The position numbers were made by a program, and so were the translations under genes. From positions 1 through 35,683 of the forward strand of contig JAFWQQ010000031.1 in NCBI GenBank assembly GCA_017545165.1: 35,683 bases of DNA, in the 5' to 3' direction. The notes under the pieces were generated by a model. The model searched no databases. It was not told where the DNA came from and worked only from the letters and a program-made list of their open reading frames with translations. Origin of the DNA: Oscillospiraceae bacterium. Its GTDB lineage: Bacteria > Bacillota > Clostridia > Oscillospirales > Oscillospiraceae. Below are positions 6,938 to 14,457 of this stretch, in pieces; position 1 is the stretch's first letter, and each line of letters begins with the position of its first letter.

Positions 6938-7840
6938 ATGGAATTCACACCGGGAGTGGTAGCTGGCATCATTGCGATCCTGGTTATCGTCGTCATCATC
7001 ATCCGGAACATCCGCATCGTCCAACAGGCAAGGGCATACGTCATTGAGCGTCTGGGCGCCTATAAGACCACCTGGAACGTGGGTCTGCACTTCAAGGTCC
7101 CCTTTATCGAGAAGGTGGCCAAGGTGGTGTCCCTGAAGGAGCAGGTGGCGGATTTCCCGCCCCAGCCCGTGATCACCAAGGATAACGTCACCATGCAGAT
7201 CGACACCGTGGTCTATTTCCAGATCACCGACCCCAAGCTCTACACCTACGGCATCGAGCAGCCCATGGTGGCTATCGAGAACCTGGCCGCCACCACCCTG
7301 CGTAACATCATCGGCGACCTGGAGCTGGACCAGTGCCTCACCAGCCGTGACATCATCAATACCAAGATGCGCTCCATCCTGGACGAGGCCACCGACCCCT
7401 GGGGCATCAAGGTCAACCGCGTGGAGCTGAAGAACATCCTGCCGCCCAAGGAGATCCAGAACGCCATGGAGAAGCAGATGAAGGCCGAGCGCGAACGCCG
7501 CGAAGCCATCCTCCGCGCCGAGGGCGAGAAGCGGGCCGCCATTCTGGAGGCCGAAGGCGAGAAGGAATCCGCCATCCTGCGGGCCGACGCCAAGAAGCAG
7601 CAGCAGATCCTGGAGGCCGAAGGCGAGGCCGAGGCCATCCTGAAGGTGCAGCAGGCTACCGCCGAAGGTATCCGGCTCATCAACCAGTCCGCGCCGACGG
7701 AGGCCGTCCTGCGCATCAAGGCGCTGGAAGCCTTTACCGCCGCTTCCCAGGGCCAGGCCACCAAGATCATCATCCCCAGCGAGATCCAGGGTCTGGCGGG
7801 CCTTGCCACCGGCATCATCGAGGCCAGCAAGGAAAAGTAA
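6938..7840 (+). CDS. Stomatin/SPFH-domain membrane protein (QmcA-like)
   Basis: A 300-residue protein with an N-terminal membrane anchor at residues 6-23, an SPFH/band-7 domain from about residue 25 to 190 (IERLGAYKTTWNVGLHFKVP, VTMQIDTVVYFQITDP, MRSILDEATDPWGIKVNRVE), then a long charged coiled coil in which EAEGE-type motifs recur (residues about 190-235) and a small C-terminal hydrophobic tail. Such proteins assemble into large cages or microdomains and often modulate FtsH-type proteolysis. It is preceded by AAAGGAGG and followed by a strong hairpin, so it forms a two-gene operon with nfeD. Confidence 0.93.
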   Translation: MEFTPGVVAGIIAILVIVVIIIRNIRIVQQARAYVIERLGAYKTTWNVGLHFKVPFIEKVAKVVSLKEQVADFPPQPVITKDNVTMQIDTVVYFQITDPKLYTYGIEQPMVAIENLAATTLRNIIGDLELDQCLTSRDIINTKMRSILDEATDPWGIKVNRVELKNILPPKEIQNAMEKQMKAERERREAILRAEGEKRAAILEAEGEKESAILRADAKKQQQILEAEGEAEAILKVQQATAEGIRLINQSAPTEAVLRIKALEAFTAASQGQATKIIIPSEIQGLAGLATGIIEASKEK

Positions 7841-7861
7841 AAAACTTCCGTATCCAATCAC

Positions 7862-7891
7862 CGGGCGCCCGAGAGGGCGCCCGAATTGTTT
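7862..7891 (+). terminator. Terminator after the SPFH gene
   Basis: A 9-bp GC-only stem (CGGGCGCCC, loop GAGA, GGGCGCCCG) is followed by AATTGTTTCTT. The T-run is interrupted, so termination strength is uncertain, but the next promoter starts two bases later. Confidence 0.75.
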
Positions 7892-7892
7892 C

Positions 7893-7921
7893 TTGCATTT
7901 TTCGCGGAGACATGCTAAGAT
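7893..7921 (+). promoter_or_regulatory. Promoter of the ABC-F leader
   Basis: TTGCAT (7893-7898), a 17-base spacer and TAAGAT (7916-7921) would start a transcript near 7928, leaving an approximately 220-base leader before the ABC-F start codon. Confidence 0.75.
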
Positions 7922-7952
7922 GCTTTCAGATAGAGAGAAGGGAGTTGGAAGG

Positions 7953-7973
7953 ATGAACCAGTTTTCCTGCTGA
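7953..7973 (+). CDS. Leader peptide MNQFSC
   Basis: A six-codon ORF (ATG AAC CAG TTT TCC TGC, then TGA) lies about 25 bases into the predicted transcript, preceded by a purine-rich GGGAGTTGGAAGG ribosome-binding site. Its stop codon ends three bases before the first arm of a leader hairpin. Short upstream ORFs of this kind in ABC-F and Erm genes sense antibiotic-stalled ribosomes; that role is inferred from the position and from the terminator downstream. Confidence 0.6.
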   Translation: MNQFSC

Positions 7974-7976
7974 TGG

Positions 7977-8131
7977 GACATAACAGCGCCAAGTGGCATG
8001 GACGGCGGCGCGGCCGTCTGTCTTGTTATGTCTGTTTGCGGGAAAGCACCGATCCTTTCGACGACTGTACGGACATAGCTATGCCCTTTTGTTGTTGGCT
8101 GCGGGAGCTTTCCTGCGGCCAATCTTTTTTT
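7977..8131 (+). promoter_or_regulatory. Attenuator leader with competing hairpins and terminator
   Basis: GACATAACA occurs at 7977-7985 and again at 8140-8148, where it joins the Shine-Dalgarno sequence to the ABC-F start codon. TGTTATGTC at 8024-8032 can pair with either copy, and a third partial copy is at 8072-8077. A terminator (stem 8095-8106 with 8111-8122, loop 8107-8110, T-run 8124-8131) lies directly before the ribosome-binding site. GCGGGAAAGC (8038-8047) can pair over ten positions, including a G-U pair, with GCTTTCCTGC (8107-8116), which would break that terminator. The elements are visible in the sequence; the switching order is inferred. Confidence 0.75.
8095..8131 (+). terminator. 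Leader terminator before the ABC-F gene
   Basis: A 12-bp stem with two G-U pairs (TTGGCTGCGGGA with TCCTGCGGCCAA), a 4-base loop and a run of T at 8124-8131. It sits only eight bases before AGGAGG at 8135-8140, which places it as a conditional rather than end-of-gene terminator. Confidence 0.85.
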
Positions 8132-8148
8132 GCTAGGAGGACATAACA

Positions 8149-9642
8149 ATGTCGTTGATTCAAGTATCCAATCTCACCTTTGCCTATGACGGCAGCTATG
8201 ACAACGTATTCGAGGACTTAAACTTTCAGATCGACACCGACTGGAAGCTGGGCTTTACCGGGCGCAACGGCCGGGGCAAGACCACCTTCCTGCGCCTGCT
8301 CCTGGGGCAGTATGCGTATCAGGGGACGATCACGGCCTCCGTGCGCTTCACCTATTTTCCCTGCGAGCCGAAGCACCCGGAATGGCTCTCCTGGGAAGCG
8401 CTGGAGGAGCTGGAGCCGGATCTGCCCCGGTGGAAGCTCCTGCGGGAGATGGCCCGGCTGGAGCTGGACGAGGAGGTCCTCTACCGCCCCTTTGAAACGC
8501 TCTCTCACGGGGAGCAGACCAAGCTCCTGCTGGCCCTGCTCTTCCTGCGGGAGAACGGCTTTCCCCTCATCGACGAGCCCACCAACCACCTGGACGCCCA
8601 CGGGCGCGAGGTGGTCAGCCGCTATCTCAACGGCAAGAAGGGTTTTATTCTGGTGTCCCACGACCGGGCCTTTCTGGACGGCTGCGTGGACCATATCCTG
8701 TCCATCAACAAGGCCAATATTGAGATCCAGCGGGGGAACTTCTCCTCCTGGTGGGAGAATAGGCGCCGGCAGGACGCCTTTGAGCTGGCGGAGAACGACA
8801 AGCTCAAAAAGGAGATCGGCCGCCTGCGGGAATCGGTTCGGGAGAAGGCCCAGTGGTCGGACACCGCGGAGAGCCGCAAGATCGGCAGAGACAAGGGCCG
8901 TGTGGAAAACGTGAAGGGCTGGCGTCCCCTCCAGGGAGCCAAGTCCAAGAAGCAGATGGCCCGGGCCATGGCCATCGAGAGCCGCCGGGCGGCGGCCATC
9001 GAGGAGAAGGAGCAGCTGCTGAAGAACATCGAGCATCAGGCGCCGCTGAAGCTGAGCCAGCCGGTCTACGCCAAGGAGCGGCTGCTGAGCCTGCGGGACC
9101 TGACCGTGGACTACGGCGCGGGGCCGATCTTCGAGCCGGTCAGCTTTGAACTGCTGCGGGGAGACCGCCTGGCCCTGCTGGGCCGCAACGGCAGCGGCAA
9201 GAGCAGCATCCTCAAGCTCCTGTGCGGCGAGGCCATCCCCCACGCCGGGCTGCTGGAAAAGGGGAGCGGTCTGAGCATTTCCTACGTACCCCAGGACCCG
9301 GGAAATCTGCGGGGCGACCTCTCGGACTACGCCAGGAAATACGGCGTCGACGAGAGCCTGTTCAAGGCCATCCTCATCAAGCTGGACTTTGCGAGAAAGC
9401 AGTTCGAGAAGGATATGGCGGAGTTTTCGGCCGGACAGAAGAAAAAGGTGCACATCGCCCGCTCCCTCTGTGAGACGGCTCATCTGCACATCTGGGACGA
9501 GCCCATGAACTACATCGACGTGATCTCCCGCATGCAGATCGAGGATCTGATCCTGCAGCACGAGCCCACCCTGCTCTTTGTGGAGCATGACCGGGCCTTC
9601 TGCCAGCGGGTGGCGACCAAGACGGTGGAGCTGAAGGAATGA
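8149..9642 (+). CDS. Lsa-type ABC-F ribosomal protection protein
   Basis: A 497-residue cytosolic protein with two ATP-binding cassettes and no membrane domain. Walker A motifs are GRNGRGKTT (38-46) and GRNGSGKSS (near residue 345); ABC signatures are LSHGEQ and FSAGQ; Walker B motifs are LIDEPTNHLD and LHIWDEPMNYID. The charged linker between the cassettes matches the P-site tRNA-interaction motif that reaches into the ribosome. The N-terminus MSLIQVSNLTFAYDGSYDNV and the length are those of the Lsa family, which displaces lincosamides, streptogramin A and pleuromutilins. The sequence cannot show which drugs, if any, this protein protects against. AGGAGG lies eight bases before the ATG, and the leader upstream suggests drug-inducible expression. 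An 8-bp repeat tract begins at the last codons. Confidence 0.92.
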   Translation: MSLIQVSNLTFAYDGSYDNVFEDLNFQIDTDWKLGFTGRNGRGKTTFLRLLLGQYAYQGTITASVRFTYFPCEPKHPEWLSWEALEELEPDLPRWKLLREMARLELDEEVLYRPFETLSHGEQTKLLLALLFLRENGFPLIDEPTNHLDAHGREVVSRYLNGKKGFILVSHDRAFLDGCVDHILSINKANIEIQRGNFSSWWENRRRQDAFELAENDKLKKEIGRLRESVREKAQWSDTAESRKIGRDKGRVENVKGWRPLQGAKSKKQMARAMAIESRRAAAIEEKEQLLKNIEHQAPLKLSQPVYAKERLLSLRDLTVDYGAGPIFEPVSFELLRGDRLALLGRNGSGKSSILKLLCGEAIPHAGLLEKGSGLSISYVPQDPGNLRGDLSDYARKYGVDESLFKAILIKLDFARKQFEKDMAEFSAGQKKKVHIARSLCETAHLHIWDEPMNYIDVISRMQIEDLILQHEPTLLFVEHDRAFCQRVATKTVELKE

Positions 9643-9680
9643 AGGAATGAAGGAATGAAGAAATGAAGAAATGAAGAAAT
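9633..9680 (+). repeat. 8-bp tandem repeat across the ABC-F stop codon
   Basis: Six units of eight bases: three GAAGGAAT followed by three GAAGAAAT. The ABC-F stop codon lies at the junction of the first two units. Because 8 is not a multiple of 3, copy-number change after the stop has no coding effect, but loss of the first unit would alter the C-terminus. Confidence 0.9.
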
Positions 9681-9706
9681 GAGGACGGATTTCGACGAAT
9701 TCCGGT

Positions 9707-9735
9707 TTGCAATCCTGGGGGAGATCAGGTAATAT
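9707..9735 (+). promoter_or_regulatory. Promoter of the yhhN gene cluster
   Basis: TTGCAA (9707-9712), a 17-base spacer and TAATAT (9730-9735), 43 bases upstream of the start codon. A small hairpin (CCGGGC, TT, GCCCGG) lies between the promoter and the ribosome-binding site. Confidence 0.7.
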
Positions 9736-9778
9736 AGAAAAAAAGCCCCCGGGCTTGCCCGGAGAAAGGAGCTGCGCC

Positions 9779-10492
9779 ATGTTGACCTGTCATATCCTGC
9801 TGCTGGGCGGGGCTGTGGCCCTGGCCCTGTATCTGTCGGAGAAGCTGCGGCGCTATACGGTGAAGGCCGTGCTGCGCAAGGGGCTGGTCTCGGCCCTCTT
9901 CGTGACCCTGGCTGCCTGCGCCTGGTTTGTCTCCGCAAAGGACGGAGGACCGAAGATCCTTGGCCTGTTCGTTCTCGCCGGGCTGGTTTTCGGCCTGCTG
10001 GGGGACATTTGGCTGGACCTGAAATACGTCTTCCCCCAGGCGGACGAGCCTTTTACCTACGCGGGCTTTGCGTCCTTCGGGATCGGCCATGTGCTCTACT
10101 GCGCGGGTCTGGCCCTGCAGTTTGCCCTGCCGGGAAAGGCGGCCTGGATCTGGCTGCCGCTGCTTTTGGCCCTGGCCCTGGGGCTCAGCTCCATGGCGCT
10201 GGAAAAGCCTATGAAGCTGCGCTACGGCAGGTTCAAGCCCGTGGTAGCCGCATACAGCGCGCTGCTCTTTTCCACGGTGCTGCTCTCCGGCAGTCTGGCC
10301 CTTCTGCATGGCTGGGCCGAAAAGACGCTGGACCTCTTCTTCCTCGGCGCGATCCTCTTCGCCGTCTCCGACCTGATCCTCAGTGGCACTTATTTCGGCC
10401 AGGGGAGGGAGCGCCCCGTGGATCTGCTGCTCAATTATCTCACGTATTACCCCGCGCAGTTTTTGATCGCTTATTCTCTTTTGTATCTGTAA
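9779..10492 (+). CDS. YhhN-family integral membrane protein (lysoplasmalogenase-like)
   Basis: A 237-residue protein with about eight hydrophobic segments. The YhhN family pattern is present: GLLGDIWLDL (about residues 75-84), FASFGIGHVLYC, and FAVSDLILSG near residue 200, whose conserved Asp residues are proposed to be catalytic. Characterised relatives hydrolyse the vinyl-ether bond of lysoplasmalogens; plasmalogens are common in anaerobic clostridia, so the role is plausible but inferred. The ATG six bases after AAAGGAG is chosen; a longer frame upstream crosses the promoter. It leads a cluster with an unknown protein and two flavoproteins. Confidence 0.85.
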   Translation: MLTCHILLLGGAVALALYLSEKLRRYTVKAVLRKGLVSALFVTLAACAWFVSAKDGGPKILGLFVLAGLVFGLLGDIWLDLKYVFPQADEPFTYAGFASFGIGHVLYCAGLALQFALPGKAAWIWLPLLLALALGLSSMALEKPMKLRYGRFKPVVAAYSALLFSTVLLSGSLALLHGWAEKTLDLFFLGAILFAVSDLILSGTYFGQGRERPVDLLLNYLTYYPAQFLIAYSLLYL

Positions 10493-10504
10493 AGGAGGAG
10501 CACT

Positions 10505-10840
10505 ATGCCGAAATTCACCTGCCTGCTTCCCGGGAAAGAGCTTCCCGATCTGAAGGAGGATTTCAAGAACGCGCAGCGCCTGGAGCAGTACCGTCTGGGC
10601 AGGCTGGCGCTCTATCTGCCCCGGGGCTTTGCCTGGGAGTATCTGCCGCTGAGCGAGATCACGAGAGCGGAACGCTCCCGCCGGGTCATCACCGCGGGGC
10701 ATTGCGTCACCGTCCGGGAGGAGAAGCCCGCCGTGGACCTTCTGGCGGGGGAGAGCAGCTTCACCATAAATCTGGAGAAGCCCGCCAGCGCGCAGATCGT
10801 GCTGGACGCGCTGGGTATGAACGAGGAGGAGAGAACATGA
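10505..10840 (+). CDS. Conserved hypothetical protein
   Basis: A 111-residue soluble protein of no family I recognise. It starts MPKFTCLLPGKELPDL and has no signal peptide or membrane segment. The middle looks like alternating strands (LGRLALYLPRGFAWEYLPLSEI) and the C-terminus is helical. AAAGGAGG lies six bases before the ATG, twelve bases after yhhN, and its stop codon overlaps the next start (ATGA), so it is certainly co-transcribed and coupled to the nitroreductase-like gene. The sequence resembles small PH-like domains in length and strand order, but this is only an impression. Confidence 0.8.
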   Translation: MPKFTCLLPGKELPDLKEDFKNAQRLEQYRLGRLALYLPRGFAWEYLPLSEITRAERSRRVITAGHCVTVREEKPAVDLLAGESSFTINLEKPASAQIVLDALGMNEEERT

Positions 10841-11505
10841 CTGACCTGGAAGCCATCCGCGCCCGGCATTCCGTCCGGTCCTATCTGGAGAAACCCATCC
10901 CCCCGGAGCTGCGCCGGGAGCTGGACGCCTGTGTCGAAACCTGCAACCGGGAGAGCGGACTGCATCTCCGCGTGATCTATGACGATCCGGCGGGCTACGA
11001 CTCCTTCCTGACCCACTACGGCGTCTTCCGGAATGTGAAGAACTACATCGTTCTGGCCGGGAAAAAAGAAGATGATTTTGACTTCCGATGCGGCTATTAC
11101 GGGGAAAAGCTCGTACTCCTGGCGCAAAAGCTGGGACTGAACACCTGCTGGACCGCCCTGACCTTCAACAAAAAGCGGGTGCGGGAGCTGATCCCGGAGG
11201 GGGAGAGCCTTTGTATGGCCATCGCCCTGGGCTATGGGGAAAACCAGGGGCGGCAGCACCGGAGCAAGCGGCCCGAGCGGGTGAGCGAGCTGGCCGGGGA
11301 GGCGCCGGACTGGTTCCGGGATGGCCTGGAGGCGGCGCTGCTGGCCCCCACGGCGGTGAATCAGCAGAAGTTCTGCTTTGGACTGGAAAACGGCGAGGCG
11401 ACGGTCCGCGTAAAAGGCATCGGAAGCTATACCCGGGTGGACCTGGGCATTGCCGCGCTGCACTTCGAGCTGGGCTCCGGGAGAAAAGTAAAAGCCCTGG
11501 AATAA
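10837..11505 (+). CDS. Nitroreductase-family flavoprotein
   Basis: A 222-residue FMN-dependent oxidoreductase of the nitroreductase fold. The N-terminal RARHSVRSYLEKPI segment provides the Arg/Ser residues that bind FMN phosphate; the NYIVLAGKK and GYYGEKLVLLAQKLGLNTCW segments are typical of the TM1586/putative-nitroreductase subgroup. The C-terminal part (AALLAPTAVNQQKFCFGL) corresponds to a second FMN-contacting element. The substrate is unknown. It begins inside the stop codon of the preceding gene, and a second flavoprotein gene follows 16 bases later. Confidence 0.85.
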   Translation: MTDLEAIRARHSVRSYLEKPIPPELRRELDACVETCNRESGLHLRVIYDDPAGYDSFLTHYGVFRNVKNYIVLAGKKEDDFDFRCGYYGEKLVLLAQKLGLNTCWTALTFNKKRVRELIPEGESLCMAIALGYGENQGRQHRSKRPERVSELAGEAPDWFRDGLEAALLAPTAVNQQKFCFGLENGEATVRVKGIGSYTRVDLGIAALHFELGSGRKVKALE

Positions 11506-11521
11506 AAAGGAGAGAGAAAAC

Positions 11522-12151
11522 ATGGGATACAAGGTATTGGTGATCTGCGGCAGTCCCCATCGGTCGGGCTGCACCAACCGGGCCCTGGAGGAGGTCTGCG
11601 GGATCCTCAACGAGGAGGGCGTGGAGACGGAGTGGATCCGCGTGGCGAAGGACGACGCCCACGGCTGCATCGCCTGCCGGAGCTGCCGGAAAACCGCGCG
11701 CTGCGTCTTTGACGACGGGGTGAACCGGGCGGCGGCCCTCTTCGAGCAGGCGGACGGCCTGCTGATCGGCAGCCCGGTCCATTACGGCTCCCCCGCCGGG
11801 GCGCTGCTGGGCTTTCTGGACCGGCTTTTCTACAGCACCCCCTTTTCCAAGCAGCTGAAGGTGGGCGCGGCGGTGGTCAGCTGCCGCCGGGGCGGCAACA
11901 CCGCCTCCTTCGACGTGCTGAACAAGTATTTCACCATCTCCGGCATGGCGGTCGCCTCCAGCACTTACTGGAACCAGGTCCACGGCTTCACCGCCGAGGA
12001 CGTGGAAAAGGATCTGGAGGGCCTGCAGACCATGCGCAACCTGGGCCGGAACATGGCCTTTCTCATCAAGGCCATCGCCGCGCAGAGAGAAAAGGACGGC
12101 CTGCCCCAGACGGAGAAGGCCTTTTTCACCAGTTTTCCAGACGGAAAATAG
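11522..12151 (+). CDS. Flavodoxin-fold NAD(P)H-dependent oxidoreductase with Cys cluster
   Basis: A 209-residue protein. GSPHRSGCTN (residues 10-19) is the FMN phosphate loop, and GSPVHYGSPAG near residue 86 binds the flavin ring. Between them, HGCIACRSCRKTARCVFDD supplies four cysteines in the compact pattern of iron-sulfur flavoproteins, so a 4Fe-4S cluster is possible. GCTN and the length fit the NADPH-dependent FMN reductase/iron-sulfur flavoprotein family. GGAGAGA precedes the ATG. It probably shares the yhhN-nitroreductase transcript; no terminator is visible after it. Confidence 0.85.
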   Translation: MGYKVLVICGSPHRSGCTNRALEEVCGILNEEGVETEWIRVAKDDAHGCIACRSCRKTARCVFDDGVNRAAALFEQADGLLIGSPVHYGSPAGALLGFLDRLFYSTPFSKQLKVGAAVVSCRRGGNTASFDVLNKYFTISGMAVASSTYWNQVHGFTAEDVEKDLEGLQTMRNLGRNMAFLIKAIAAQREKDGLPQTEKAFFTSFPDGK

Positions 12152-12215
12152 AAGAATGACCAAAAAAACCTGTCAAAAGCGTATAAAAATGCGATTATTT
12201 TGTTGAAGATTTTTG

Positions 12216-12244
12216 TTGAAGCGTTTCGTTTTTCATGATAGAAT
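12216..12244 (+). promoter_or_regulatory. Promoter of the decarboxylase operon
   Basis: TTGAAG (12216-12221), a 17-base spacer and TAGAAT (12239-12244), 42 bases upstream of the alpha-subunit start. TTTGTTGAAG occurs twice just here (ending at 12208 and 12221), so the -35 element sits in the second copy of a direct repeat. Confidence 0.75.
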
Positions 12245-12286
12245 GGCATTACCTTGAAATCCGAGCGGAAATCTGAGGAGGCAAGC

Positions 12287-13678
12287 ATGAAAAAAGTACA
12301 GTTTACCGAGACCGTTCTGCGTGACGCGAACCAGTCGCTCATCGCCACCCGCCTGCCCTATGACAAGTTTGAGCCCATCCTGGAGACCATCGACCAGGCC
12401 GGCTTCTACTCCTGCGAGGTCTGGGGCGGCGCTACCTTTGACGTCTGCCTGCGTTTCCTGAATGAAGACCCCTGGGAGCGGCTGCGGAAGATCCGCGCCA
12501 AGATGCCCAACACCAAGCTCCAGATGCTGCTGCGCGGCCAGAATATCCTGGGCTACAAGCATTACAGCGACGACATTGTCCGCCGCTTCGTGCGCGCCTC
12601 GGTCCGCAACGGCATCGACATCATCCGCATTTTCGACGCCCTGAACGACGTGAACAACCTGAAGGTGGCCATTGAAGAGACCGTCAAGAGCGGGGCCATG
12701 GCCTCCGGCGCCATCTCCTATACCACCAGCCCCGTGCACACCCTGAAGAAGTACGTGGAGATCGTGAAGGAAATGAAGGAGATGGGCGTCAGCTCTGTCT
12801 GCATCAAGGACATGGCCGGCATCCTCTCTCCCAAGAACGCCTACGACCTGGTCTCCGCCATCAAGGACTCTGTGGATCTGCCCATCGTGATGCACACCCA
12901 CTGCACCACGGGCCTTGCCTTCATGACCTACCTGAAAGCAGTGGAAGCCGGCGCCGACGTGATCGACACCGCCATTTCCCCCTTCTCCGGCGGCACCTCC
13001 CAGCCCGCCACCGAGACCTTGGCCTTCGCCCTGAAGGAGCTGGGCTACAAGGTGGATCTGGACGAGGACAAGCTCTTTAAGATCGCCACCTATTTCAAGC
13101 CCGTCCGGGCGGAATTCCTGGCCGCCGGCACCCTGAACCCCATCTCCATGAGCACCGATACCCAGTGCCTGACCTACCAGATCCCCGGCGGCATGCTCTC
13201 CAACCTGCTGAGCCAGCTGAAGAGCCTGAACGCGCTGGACCGCTTTGACGAGGCTCTGCTGGAGACCCCGCGGGTCCGCAAGGACATGGGCTATCCTCCT
13301 CTGGTGACTCCCACCAGCCAACTGATCGGCACCCAGGCGGTGCAGAACGTGCTGGCCGGCGAGCGCTACAAGAACGTGGGCGCCGAGCTGAAGGCCTACT
13401 GCCGCGGCGAATACGGCCGTACTCCCGCCCCCATCGATCCGGAGGTCCGGGCCAAGATCCTGAACGGCGAGGAGCCCATCAAGGGCCGCTATGCCGACAG
13501 CCTGCCTGCGGACATCTATGAGAAGGCCGCCGAGAAGCTGGGCGACACCGCCCGCTGCGAGGAGGACGTGCTCTCCTACATCTCCTTCCCCCAGGTGGCC
13601 GAGAAGTTCTTCGAAGAGCGTAAGGCCCGGGAGGAAAAGAAGGTCCGCTATTCCATCGCTCCGGTGGAGGAGGGCTAA
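12287..13678 (+). CDS. oadA: Oxaloacetate decarboxylase alpha subunit, carboxyltransferase
   Basis: A 463-residue cytosolic subunit that moves the carboxyl group from oxaloacetate to biotin. The TIM barrel starts with FTETVLRDANQSL (metal ligand Asp13). It has the CIKDMAG segment with the active-site Lys, the MHTHCTTG metal-binding His pair, and FSGGTSQPATE. The conserved C-terminal carboxylase domain follows (TPTSQLIGTQAVQNVL, CRGEYGRTPAPID). The usual C-terminal biotin domain is missing; it is encoded separately two genes downstream. AGGAGG lies seven bases before the ATG. Pyruvate carboxylase subunit B and the transcarboxylase 5S subunit are homologous; the neighbouring beta and gamma genes decide for a Na+-pumping decarboxylase. 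Confidence 0.92.
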   Translation: MKKVQFTETVLRDANQSLIATRLPYDKFEPILETIDQAGFYSCEVWGGATFDVCLRFLNEDPWERLRKIRAKMPNTKLQMLLRGQNILGYKHYSDDIVRRFVRASVRNGIDIIRIFDALNDVNNLKVAIEETVKSGAMASGAISYTTSPVHTLKKYVEIVKEMKEMGVSSVCIKDMAGILSPKNAYDLVSAIKDSVDLPIVMHTHCTTGLAFMTYLKAVEAGADVIDTAISPFSGGTSQPATETLAFALKELGYKVDLDEDKLFKIATYFKPVRAEFLAAGTLNPISMSTDTQCLTYQIPGGMLSNLLSQLKSLNALDRFDEALLETPRVRKDMGYPPLVTPTSQLIGTQAVQNVLAGERYKNVGAELKAYCRGEYGRTPAPIDPEVRAKILNGEEPIKGRYADSLPADIYEKAAEKLGDTARCEEDVLSYISFPQVAEKFFEERKAREEKKVRYSIAPVEEG

Positions 13679-13681
13679 ACT

Positions 13682-14053
13682 ATGGAAGATCTGGTGAACA
13701 TTTCCATCCCCACGGCAGCCGGAACGGCGCTGCTGGGCTACCTGGTGGTGTTCTTCGGGCTGGTGCTGCTGATGTGCGTCCTGCTCATCATGGGCGCTAT
13801 AGGCGCCAAAAAGCGCGCCAAAGAGGAAGCGGCGGCTTTGGCCGCTCTCCCGGTGCCGGATCAGGACGCCCCGCTGCTGAAGCTGGAGAACACGCTGCCC
13901 AAGGCCAAGGGCACCGCCGGCGAGCTGAAGCTCTACAACACCGATCCCAAAGACGCCGCCATGATCATGGCTATCGTGGCCGATTCCCTGGGCAAGCCCC
14001 TCAACGAACTGCGCTTTATTTCCATCCGGGAGGTAACTGACGATGAAGTATAA
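13682..14053 (+). CDS. oadG: Decarboxylase gamma subunit (OadG-like)
   Basis: A 123-residue protein with one N-terminal membrane helix (about residues 14-42), a short basic stop-transfer (GAKKRAKEE), an Ala/Pro-rich linker and a small soluble C-terminal domain. OadG proteins join the alpha and beta subunits. The helix followed by a basic stretch and the position three bases after oadA support the call. The C-terminal domain has no terminal Pro/His-rich zinc tail as in the Klebsiella protein. The gene overlaps the biotin-carrier gene by 11 bases. Confidence 0.8.
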   Translation: MEDLVNISIPTAAGTALLGYLVVFFGLVLLMCVLLIMGAIGAKKRAKEEAAALAALPVPDQDAPLLKLENTLPKAKGTAGELKLYNTDPKDAAMIMAIVADSLGKPLNELRFISIREVTDDEV

Positions 14054-14447
14054 GGTCACACTCAATAACCGCGTTTACGAGGTCGAGGTCGAGCAGGGCG
14101 AGGCCATGCTGGTGGATGAATACGAGCTGGCCGCTCCCGCCGCTGCCGCCCCGGCTGCGGCCCCTGCCGCCGCCCCTGTCGCCGCGCCCGCACCCGCTGT
14201 CGCCGCTCCCGCGCCTGCCGCGGGCCTGGCCGCCGGCGAGGTGGTGAAGAGCCCCATGCCGGGCAACGTCCTGAAGATCAACGTCACCCAGGGCCAGCAG
14301 GTCAAGGAGGGCGACGTGCTGCTGATCCTCGAGGCCATGAAGATGGAGAACGAGGTGGTTTCCACCAAGACCGGCACGGTGGCCCAGATCGTCACCAGCA
14401 AGGGCGCCGTCGTGGAGACGGGATCTCCTCTGGTCGTGATCGCATAA
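14043..14447 (+). CDS. Biotin carboxyl carrier protein of the decarboxylase
   Basis: A 134-residue protein. The N-terminal 30 residues form a small capping segment, then an Ala/Pro hinge covers about residues 30-60, then the biotinyl domain with the modified Lys100 in EAMKMEN. The swinging domain carries the carboxyl group from the alpha subunit to the membrane beta subunit. It corresponds to MmdC/GcdC-type free-standing carriers. It starts inside the end of the gamma gene and ends 10 bases before the beta gene, whose AAGGAGG overlaps its stop codon. Confidence 0.93.
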   Translation: MKYKVTLNNRVYEVEVEQGEAMLVDEYELAAPAAAAPAAAPAAAPVAAPAPAVAAPAPAAGLAAGEVVKSPMPGNVLKINVTQGQQVKEGDVLLILEAMKMENEVVSTKTGTVAQIVTSKGAVVETGSPLVVIA

Positions 14448-14457
14448 GGAGGGCCCT

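Noticed and set aside
9740-9766. Minus-strand terminator (GC hairpin followed by T-run) before yhhN
   Set aside because: No minus-strand gene lies upstream of it to terminate, so it is treated only as a leader hairpin.
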